A DNA stretch of 34,774 nt from JACJVV01 sp047603135 (GTDB taxonomy: Archaea > Nanobdellota > Nanobdellia > Woesearchaeales > JACJVV01), in contig JBLKOW010000001.1 of the NCBI GenBank assembly GCA_047603135.1, positions 1 through 34,774 of the forward strand, given 5' to 3'. Position numbers and translations under genes: made by a program. Below the pieces are notes generated by a model. That model was not told the origin of the DNA and did no database searches. It saw only the letters and a program-made list of their open reading frames with translations. Each line of letters starts with the position of its first letter. Positions within the stretch are counted from its first letter, which is position 1. This document shows, in pieces, positions 29,432 to 34,774 of this stretch.

Positions 29432-30709
29432 ATGTATGATAAAAAAAGGCTTGCACTCTATTTTGAAGATACTAAAGTAGTTGTCAAAGACTCTATTGAG
29501 AGAAATCTTAAGCTACCTTCTTCAAAGAGTATTGTTTCATTAATTGGTGCACGAAGAACTGGCAAAACATATCTTTTTTATCAAAAGATTGCTACGCTTC
29601 CAAAAGAACAAGTTATTTTATTAGAATTTGAAAATCCGGTTTTATCGAGGGTAACTGTTGATGAATTTGGTGAGATTATCTCGCAGTATGTGTCACTTTA
29701 TAAAGCGTCATATGATAAAAAGTTATATATTTTTATTGATGAGCCACAAGTACTCCATAACTGGGAGATTGGTATACGATATTTGCATGATACTTTTGAT
29801 TGTGAATTGTATATAACTGGGTCTTCATCGAAACTTTTAAGTAAAGAAATTGCAACATCACTTAGGGGAAGAAATATTTCATTTTATTTATATCCTCTTT
29901 CTTTTGTAGAATTTTTAAGATTTAAAGGAGAGGGTATTATGTTGCCATTAGATACAAAGAAAAAAGGTTTTGTCCTAAATCTATTTAGGGAGTTTTTATT
30001 GTATGGTGGTTTTCCACAAGTTGTTCTTGCTGAATCGGAATTAGAAAAGAAACAAATACTTAAAAATTATTATGACCTTGTTGTATTCAAAGATATAGTT
30101 GACAGGTATAATTTAAAAAACACGAATCTTATTAGGTATCTTATAGAATATGTTGTATCAGCAAATACAAAAGTAATTAGTATTCATAAATTATTCAAAA
30201 CATTGCAATCACAGGGTTTTAAAGTTGCAAAAAATACTCTTTATGACTATTATAGTATTCTTGCTGATGTTTTTTTCATAGTGTCGCTAAAAAAACATTC
30301 ATTTTCAGTTCGAAGGCAAGAATTATCTTTTGAAAAGCCTTTTCTTATTGATGTTGGTTATATGTCCTTATTCTCGATGGAAGATTATGGAAAAAGACTT
30401 GAAAATGTTGTGTGTGTTGAGTTACAAAGGAGGCGTGGTGTACATGATTCCATTTTCTTTACATCTGACAATTCTTTTGAATGCGACTTCCTCATAAAAG
30501 AAGGTGCAAAAATAACGAAAGCAATCCAAGTCTGCTACGAACTAAATGATGATAATGAAAAACGTGAAATTGCAGGGTTAGTAGAAGCATGCAAGACTTA
30601 TAAACTCAAAGAAGGTTTGCTTCTTACCTACGACCATGAAGACTCATTTCAAAAAGATGGCATTACCATTGAAGTAAAACCTGTCTGGAAATGGTTATTA
30701 AGTACGTAA
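29432..30709 (+). CDS. AAA ATPase with DUF4143 domain
   Basis: 425 residues from ATG 29432. An AAA_14-type ATPase: Walker A GARRTGKT (39-46), Walker B KLYIFIDEPQVLHNWEIG, and sensor/arginine region YITGSSSKLLSKEIATSLRG. The C-terminal half is the DUF4143 region; FECDFLIKEG with the later IQVCYELND resembles a degenerate PD-(D/E)xK nuclease pattern. Such genes are often present in many copies in archaeal and bacterial genomes and their role is unsettled. This one is flanked by long repeat copies B and C, which suggests it sits in a variable locus or was carried there. Its stop codon TAA (30707-30709) is inside the left end of copy C. Confidence 0.88.
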   Translation: MYDKKRLALYFEDTKVVVKDSIERNLKLPSSKSIVSLIGARRTGKTYLFYQKIATLPKEQVILLEFENPVLSRVTVDEFGEIISQYVSLYKASYDKKLYIFIDEPQVLHNWEIGIRYLHDTFDCELYITGSSSKLLSKEIATSLRGRNISFYLYPLSFVEFLRFKGEGIMLPLDTKKKGFVLNLFREFLLYGGFPQVVLAESELEKKQILKNYYDLVVFKDIVDRYNLKNTNLIRYLIEYVVSANTKVISIHKLFKTLQSQGFKVAKNTLYDYYSILADVFFIVSLKKHSFSVRRQELSFEKPFLIDVGYMSLFSMEDYGKRLENVVCVELQRRRGVHDSIFFTSDNSFECDFLIKEGAKITKAIQVCYELNDDNEKREIAGLVEACKTYKLKEGLLLTYDHEDSFQKDGITIEVKPVWKWLLST

Positions 30710-30992
30710 AATCTGTTAATACACTAGAGTGTTTTTACATGCCAGACAACATTTGTGCATGTTCACTGGTGGTGTAGTGGAAAAAAGCAGGGTTTGATAA
30801 AACCGACCGAGCAGTGGGAGAGCATGCCACCAATCCGATGAAAATAAAAGATTTTCAGCGTACCAGAAATTTCATTTCTGTGTGTATGGCTGGTGATGTC
30901 GATTTTCGATTGACAGTCTACTTTGCCAAGTGAGGCGATATTTCTTAATTTCACTAAAAAAATGTACTCGCCGTGCAAGTTGACTTTTTACG
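30706..30992 (+). repeat. Structured repeat, long form, copy C
   Basis: About 287 nt, starting GTAAAATCTGTTAATACAC and ending AAGTTGACTTTTTACG. It keeps the hairpin 2 region with the same insert as copy B (CCAGAAATTTCATTTCTGTG), while hairpin 1 is degenerate on its left arm and hairpin 3 is imperfect (GCGATATTTCTT...). Its first bases overlap the stop of the ATPase gene. It occupies most of the 383-nt gap to the next start. Copies B and C are directly repeated around the ATPase gene. Confidence 0.85.
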
Positions 30993-31092
30993 TTCCTAAA
31001 AACAAAACACATAAATAGAATCTTATAAAGCCTTATAGTATATATTACACAAAAGCTTTAACTTAAATTATTAAACTTCACACGTGAAATCA

Positions 31093-31911
31093 ATGACACA
31101 AGAACTATACGAAAAAATCCGTGAAAAGCTACGTACATTAACAGGTAAAAAGAATATATATCTTGTTGAGCGCGGTAATAAAGCAATCTGGCATGCACTT
31201 AATTATGCACATGAGCAAGGCTTTAAGGAAGTTAGCATTCAGGATCAAGGCGGTTGGGTGACCTATGAACCTTACTCAGTACGGTTAAGTTTAGTAGTAA
31301 ATACCATACCTACTGATTATGGGCTATTTGAGGGGGATTTTCAAGATGCAGTTCTGCTCATTAATTCAATGCCAGGATATGCGAGTTACCTTGACACTAC
31401 AAAAATAACGGTAACAAATGGATTAATTATAAATGATGTTTCAGGAAGTATTGGCACACCTCAAGGAAAATGGGGAGATATTATTGTGGGAAGTTTTGGA
31501 AGATGGAAGCCAGTAAATGCTGGATTTGGCGGTTTTATTGCAACTGATAAAGGGCTGAATATTGAAGAGTTTTCGTTCAATGAGAATGGGCTCTTGACAA
31601 TTATACAAAAACTGGAAGAACTTCCTAAACGGCGTGAATTTCTTGTTTCAACATGCGCGCAAGTAAAAGAATCGTTAAAGCAGTGCACGATTATTCATCC
31701 TAAGCATGAAGGAATAGTGGTAATTGTTAAAGGCGATAGTCATGATTCAGCACATGTGTTAGCATTTTGTGACGAGTTTGAATTTCCTTATACTATTTGT
31801 CCACGTTACATTAGAATAACTGAGCCAGGTGTTTCAATTGAAGTAAAACGCTTGGATGAAGCAGACCGGGAAAAGCCAACTGAAACATGTGAGTTTATCA
31901 AACAAAAGTAA
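31093..31911 (+). CDS. PLP aminotransferase-like protein (DegT/DnrJ-type resemblance)
   Basis: 272 residues from ATG 31093. The N-terminal IYLVERGNKAIWHALNYAHE resembles the helix that starts the large domain of fold type I aminotransferases. The centre has IINDVSGSIGTPQGKWGDII followed by SFGRWKPVNAGFGGFIATDK, similar to the DegT pattern of an Asp/Ala motif, a short gap, and the Lys-bearing segment with a Gly-rich turn. The Lys in GRWKP may be the PLP-binding lysine, but spacing is unusual and the protein is short for the family (about 370-400). Start chosen by a TATA-like CTTAAATTA about 27 nt upstream; GTG 31084 is an alternative. Followed 16 nt later by the MazG-like gene. Confidence 0.5.
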   Translation: MTQELYEKIREKLRTLTGKKNIYLVERGNKAIWHALNYAHEQGFKEVSIQDQGGWVTYEPYSVRLSLVVNTIPTDYGLFEGDFQDAVLLINSMPGYASYLDTTKITVTNGLIINDVSGSIGTPQGKWGDIIVGSFGRWKPVNAGFGGFIATDKGLNIEEFSFNENGLLTIIQKLEELPKRREFLVSTCAQVKESLKQCTIIHPKHEGIVVIVKGDSHDSAHVLAFCDEFEFPYTICPRYIRITEPGVSIEVKRLDEADREKPTETCEFIKQK

Positions 31912-31927
31912 GTAATGAGGTAATATT

Positions 31928-32362
31928 ATGTCAAACAATACAGAATCACATAACACGAATTCAATTGAAAGAAATTCTAATGAAGAAAACGATAAGAATA
32001 CTACACTTTATTCTCTGCAAAAAGAATTGCAGGAATTTATAGATGAGCGTGACTGGGATCAATTCCATAAACCAAAAGATGTTGCGCTTGCACTCATTAT
32101 TGAGGTTGGAGAAGTTCTTGAGCACTTTCGCTTTAAGAGTGATGCTGAAATAAAAGAGTGGCTTAATAATCCTGAGAATAACGAAAAAATAGGCGATGAA
32201 CTTGCTGACTGTTTTGGTTTTTTGCTTGATTTAGCACGGGTAACAAATGTTGATATAGTATCTGCATTTAAGAAAAAAATGGAAAAGAATCGTATGAAAT
32301 ACCCTGCAGAAAAAGTTCGAGGAAAAAATCATAAGTATACATATTACGAAGATACGAAGTAA
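31928..32362 (+). CDS. MazG-like nucleotide pyrophosphohydrolase (dCTPase type)
   Basis: 144 residues. SLQKELQEFIDERDWDQFHK and KPKDVALALIIEVGEVLEHF, then IGDELADCFGFLLDLARV, give the E-x-x-E...E-x-x-D metal-binding pattern of the all-alpha NTP pyrophosphatases. The closest described type is dCTP pyrophosphatase 1/RS21-C6 (ERDWxQFHxP and the C-terminal KKMEKNRMKYP match well). It removes pyrophosphate from unwanted or modified nucleotides and so cleans the pool. The first 25 residues are Asn/Ser/Glu-rich and look disordered. GAGGTAAT lies 3 nt before the ATG. Confidence 0.88.
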   Translation: MSNNTESHNTNSIERNSNEENDKNTTLYSLQKELQEFIDERDWDQFHKPKDVALALIIEVGEVLEHFRFKSDAEIKEWLNNPENNEKIGDELADCFGFLLDLARVTNVDIVSAFKKKMEKNRMKYPAEKVRGKNHKYTYYEDTK

Positions 32363-32393
32363 TGCTTATTATGAAATGTACTATACACAGCGA

Positions 32394-32478
32394 GTAAAAA
32401 GTTTGCTTTGCCTTTCGAGGCGATATGTTTCTTGATAAAGAAACATATAAATTCGCCGTGCAAGCTTGACTTTTTACG
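32394..32478 (+). repeat. Structured repeat, short form, copy D
   Basis: 85 nt. Starts GTAAAAAGTTTGCTTTGCC and ends GCAAGCTTGACTTTTTACG, forming the outer stem, with the central hairpin ATATGTTTCTT (32423-32433)/AAGAAACATAT (32438-32448), loop GATA. Compared with copy A, one pair changed G-C to A-T on both sides. Flanks read TATACACA before and TATACATA after (8 bp, one mismatch). Copies D and E lack hairpins 1 and 2 of the long form. Confidence 0.8.
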
Positions 32479-32551
32479 TGCTATACATAAAAGATAAATA
32501 GTACATATTATAAAATTGGCTTTATACTGAGATTAAAAGTTTTTATTAAAC

Positions 32552-32986
32552 TTATTCTGAGCCAAGAAACTCGCCGGTAACTTTACAGTATGAATCAATT
32601 CCTATTGTAAGGCCTGGAAAGTCTTCAGGTGATAGACCTTTATCTGGCTCACCAAGGACAATCTCTCCTCGATTATTCTCATATGCAAGTAATTGCATGT
32701 GTGGATCAATGTTTGGATCATGAGGGCTAACAAGGCGGCCATATACTGCCTTTGTAAAGTAATTATCTATGCGTTCAATTGCTCCGTATGAATTATGTGT
32801 ATCTCCTTTTTCAGGAAAAAAAGATTCTAATAAACCAGCATGGGTGACTGAAATAGTACCAAAAACATCTGTTATATCCTCAGAATGAACCCATTCATGC
32901 ACTACTATATCTTCGTCACTCTGCGATTGAGAATACCTACGTTCTTGCTCATCATATAATGCCATTAAATCGGTTACATGAGTCAT
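32552..32986 (-). CDS. Small acidic protein of unknown function
   Basis: 144 residues, acidic, no membrane segment. VVHEWVHSEDITDVFG contains HEWVH, which fits H-E-x-x-H, but no third zinc ligand or gluzincin helix is clear and I give this little weight. The rest (SYGAIERIDNYFTKAVYGRL) is not recognised. GGTGATT lies about 3 nt before the ATG. It is 8 nt from the upstream membrane gene, so they form an operon. Confidence 0.5.
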   Translation of the reverse strand: MTHVTDLMALYDEQERRYSQSQSDEDIVVHEWVHSEDITDVFGTISVTHAGLLESFFPEKGDTHNSYGAIERIDNYFTKAVYGRLVSPHDPNIDPHMQLLAYENNRGEIVLGEPDKGLSPEDFPGLTIGIDSYCKVTGEFLGSE

Positions 32987-32994
32987 ATAATCAC

Positions 32995-33264
32995 CTAATC
33001 ATGAGAAACAACAAATGTCTGATTCGTTTGTGTTGTATTAGTACTATCTTCAAGAGAATCATTTTGTGGTGGTAGCCATTGCTCAGTTATTGCTGCCCCT
33101 ACCACATTACTTACTGACTTTCCAACGCCAAAAAGCCACCTTCCATAGTCTCTAGTAAAAGAAATTGCATCATCTGGATTATCAAGGCGGTAATTATTGT
33201 ACTTAACGACAAGATAGCCTCCGAAAAGCAAAAATGCAATGACAAGGAGTGTTACGACTTTCAT
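32995..33264 (-). CDS. Small single-pass membrane protein of unknown function
   Basis: 89 residues. One N-terminal membrane segment (VVTLLVIAFLLFGGYLVVKY), then a soluble region with DNPDDAISFTRDYGRWLFG and a Thr/Asn-rich end. The Asn-x-Thr tail could be exposed outside. First gene of a two-gene operon; leaderless start with TTTTATAA at 33285-33292 about 24 nt upstream. Not recognised. Confidence 0.5.
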   Translation of the reverse strand: MKVVTLLVIAFLLFGGYLVVKYNNYRLDNPDDAISFTRDYGRWLFGVGKSVSNVVGAAITEQWLPPQNDSLEDSTNTTQTNQTFVVSHD

Positions 33265-33284
33265 ACCTATGCAATTTGATTTGT

Positions 33285-33292
33285 TTTTATAA
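33285..33292 (-). promoter_or_regulatory. TATA box for the small membrane gene operon
   Basis: TTTTATAA is centred about 24 nt before the minus-strand ATG at 33264. Confidence 0.55.
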
Positions 33293-33327
33293 GGATTTCG
33301 CCAATCACGTATCTGTTGCTCTCATTC

Positions 33328-34527
33328 TTATGAAGTATGTGCATGTTTTGCATGGTGGCGATGATGATCGAGAAAATAATCACTAAAATAATTAACGATA
33401 GTAGCAAGGACATAACTCATGATGAAAAACATAAACCCAATGCTTAAAATAAGATCAATACCAGGCAAGTGTGCAAAATTAAGTTTCATAATAAATAATA
33501 CGATAGCAACTTCAATACCTTTTGCTACATTGAGTGTCATAAAAACTTTTTCTTTTATATTCAAATCTTTCATAAAAATCATGAGGCACATAAAACGTAC
33601 AATGAGATAGACGACTAGTAATCCAAATACTTTGAGCAAGAGTGCAGATTCTGGGAAGAAGAACTCCATTCCAAACAAAATGAAAACTATAATATACAAA
33701 ATATGTGTAACCATTGAAGTGTATCTTCGCTGTAATGTTTCTTTAGTAAGTCCATGTAAAAAAATGCCGTAAATAGCAACTGCAAGTGTTCCGTTTGCAT
33801 TAACAAACTCACTAATAGCAAATAATGCAATAGCAATAGTAATAATCATTAACGCTGAGAGCTCTTTCTCCATAACAAAATTATGTATGATTTTATAAAC
33901 CATATATGCCAAAAATATTCCTAGGAGAAGTGCAATAAAAACTTGCTGTAGGAGGTGAAAAGTCACTCCAATAATTCCTTCTGCAATTTCCATTGTAGAT
34001 TGCAAATAACTAATGACAAAGAAGGCAAATATAACTACTATTGGTCCAGAGATTATCCCTTCAATTTCGAGCATTTCACGAAGTTTTGTCTTTTTAAGAT
34101 GAAAGAATTCCATCGCAATAATAGGATCAACACCATAAATGATAATACTTAAGAGAAAACAGAGCACAAATGCTTCAAAGCCTTTGAAGGGCAAATCAAA
34201 AAGTAAAAAAACAGCGAGTGTTATAATGTACGTACTTACAAAAAAATAAACTACATTAAACTTTAGAACAAGAAGAAAGTTTTTAACAATATGTGCAATA
34301 TTAAATTTCATCGATGTTTCAAGTACAATTAAGATTAATGCAAGTGCACTTAATACCAAAATAATTTCTGTGTTAAAATACGCAAATCCGAATCGTTGTA
34401 AGATAAACCCTGCAATAACTAAGAATAAAATATTTGACATTCGCAGGGTTGTACAAACAGCAGTAATTAAGATGCCTAATATAAGAAGAACGGCGATATA
34501 AAATAAATATATAATATATTGCTCCAT
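33328..34527 (-). CDS. Cation:proton antiporter (CPA1/NhaP-like)
   Basis: 399 residues from ATG 34527. About 12 membrane helices. The conserved ion-binding segment IIIYGVDPIIAMEFFHLK matches the x-D-P of CPA1 antiporters, and ISEFVNANGTLAVAIYGIFL matches the following discontinuous helix; the C-terminus is His/Lys-rich. The family swaps Na+ or K+ for H+. The open frame extends back to 34692, into the tRNA gene, but that start is unlikely. TTTTAATA on the minus strand (34549-34556) is about 26 nt before ATG 34527, which makes it leaderless. ATG 34542 is an alternative. Confidence 0.85.
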   Translation of the reverse strand: MEQYIIYLFYIAVLLILGILITAVCTTLRMSNILFLVIAGFILQRFGFAYFNTEIILVLSALALILIVLETSMKFNIAHIVKNFLLVLKFNVVYFFVSTYIITLAVFLLFDLPFKGFEAFVLCFLLSIIIYGVDPIIAMEFFHLKKTKLREMLEIEGIISGPIVVIFAFFVISYLQSTMEIAEGIIGVTFHLLQQVFIALLLGIFLAYMVYKIIHNFVMEKELSALMIITIAIALFAISEFVNANGTLAVAIYGIFLHGLTKETLQRRYTSMVTHILYIIVFILFGMEFFFPESALLLKVFGLLVVYLIVRFMCLMIFMKDLNIKEKVFMTLNVAKGIEVAIVLFIMKLNFAHLPGIDLILSIGFMFFIMSYVLATIVNYFSDYFLDHHRHHAKHAHTS

Positions 34528-34548
34528 ATCATAACCTTGCATGTTACT

Positions 34549-34556
34549 TATTAAAA
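34549..34556 (-). promoter_or_regulatory. TATA box for the antiporter gene
   Basis: Reads TTTTAATA on the minus strand, centred about 26 nt before the ATG at 34527. Confidence 0.55.
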
Positions 34557-34636
34557 GTTTTACTGTATTGATGGCACAGTAAAAAAACCGAGTGTGGTTT
34601 ACATGCACGTTTAGACTCGTCTGGCTTATAAAAACA

Positions 34637-34644
34637 TTTATAAA
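34637..34644 (+). promoter_or_regulatory. TATA box for tRNA-Glu
   Basis: TTTATAAA is centred about 28 nt before the mature tRNA 5' end at 34669, the same distance at which leaderless mRNAs begin in this window (25-30 nt). Transcription would start at or within about 3 nt of the mature end. A second similar CTTATAAAA lies about 11 nt upstream. Confidence 0.55.
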
Positions 34645-34668
34645 CAATTCTAAAATCGTTATCTTATT

Positions 34669-34773
34669 GCCCTTGTGGTGTAGTCCGGCCAATCATTTTG
34701 GATTTTCGTGGCGAAGAATCAAACTTCTCGCCGAAAACATCCAAAGACTCGGGTTCGAATCCCGGCGAGGGCA
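34669..34773 (+). tRNA. tRNA-Glu (anticodon TTC) with a 30-nt intron
   Basis: Acceptor GCCCTTG (34669-34675) pairs with CGAGGGC (34766-34772), discriminator A 34773; no CCA is encoded. The D arm is GTGTAGTCCGGCCAATCAT as in archaeal tRNA-Glu. The anticodon stem TTGGA/TCCAA encloses TTTTCG (anticodon TTC), then an intron at 34709-34738 between positions 37 and 38, then A38. The T arm is TCGGG-TTCGAAT-CCCGG with a U-G at its base. The intron pairs GGCG with CGCC and AGAA with TTCT around loop TCAAAC, and exon TTTC can pair with intron GAAA, consistent with a bulge-helix-bulge splice site. The mature tRNA would be 75 nt. Confidence 0.93.
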
Positions 34774-34774
34774 T

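Noticed and set aside
28904..30992. CRISPR array
   Set aside because: The repeats are long, few, unequally spaced and structured. There are no regular short repeats with unique spacers and no cas genes.
32552..32986. Zinc metalloprotease based on HEWVH
   Set aside because: A five-residue match in a 144-residue acidic protein, without a third ligand or family context, is not enough.
34528..34692. N-terminal extension of the antiporter reading frame into the tRNA gene
   Set aside because: It would overlap the tRNA on the other strand, lacks a promoter and adds a non-membrane, cysteine-bearing start unlike the family. The TATA-like box before 34527 explains the shorter start.

Overview
The window is AT-rich archaeal chromosome. 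The evidence is an A-type (archaeal/vacuolar-like) ATPase operon, ribosomal proteins eL44 and eS27 with aIF2-alpha and Nop10, TATA boxes about 25-30 nt before many start codons (leaderless mRNAs), GGTGA-type ribosome binding sites inside operons, and a tRNA-Glu(TTC) carrying an archaeal-type intron at position 37/38. A bacterial-type GrpE/DnaK/DnaJ system, an orphan acyl carrier protein and several large coiled-coil proteins of unknown function would fit a DPANN lineage such as the Woesearchaeota. That placement is inference.

Layout. 1-5.5 kb: the end of a truncated gene, a double-thioredoxin/CcdA-like redox membrane protein, a GNAT acetyltransferase, a nucleotidyltransferase, a methyltransferase and three small unknown or membrane genes. 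5.5-7.0 kb (minus): eL44-eS27-aIF2alpha-Nop10. 7.3-9.0 kb: DoxX-like protein and an unknown coiled-coil protein. 9.35-18.5 kb: the ATPase operon H-I-K-E-C-F-A-B-D. 18.6-20.3 kb: a tiny membrane ORF, an unknown gene, repeat copy A and the acyl carrier protein. 20.5-25.3 kb (minus): DUF3467-grpE-dnaK-HD-dnaJ. 25.4-28.9 kb: two unknown proteins, a membrane protein and a ZIP metal transporter with an apparent start-proximal frameshift. 28.9-31 kb: two nested inverted repeats and two long repeat copies flanking an AAA/DUF4143 ATPase. 31-34.8 kb: an aminotransferase-like protein, a MazG-like pyrophosphatase, a short repeat copy, two small unknown genes, a cation/proton antiporter and tRNA-Glu.

How the genes work together. 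The c-ring subunit K keeps the full Na+-ligand set of Enterococcus hirae NtpK, and an antiporter lies about 15 kb downstream, so a sodium-based energy economy is plausible. The heat-shock genes form one chaperone operon. The most unusual content is a dispersed family of structured repeats (five copies, in long and short forms). They have terminal inverted repeats, internal hairpins with a compensatory base change, and flanking 8-bp direct repeats at two copies. Other oddities are a roughly 155-residue Lys/Arg/Ser-rich tail on ATPase subunit A, an eL44 that lost most of its zinc-binding cysteines, and a tRNA promoter that would start transcription at or next to the mature 5' end.
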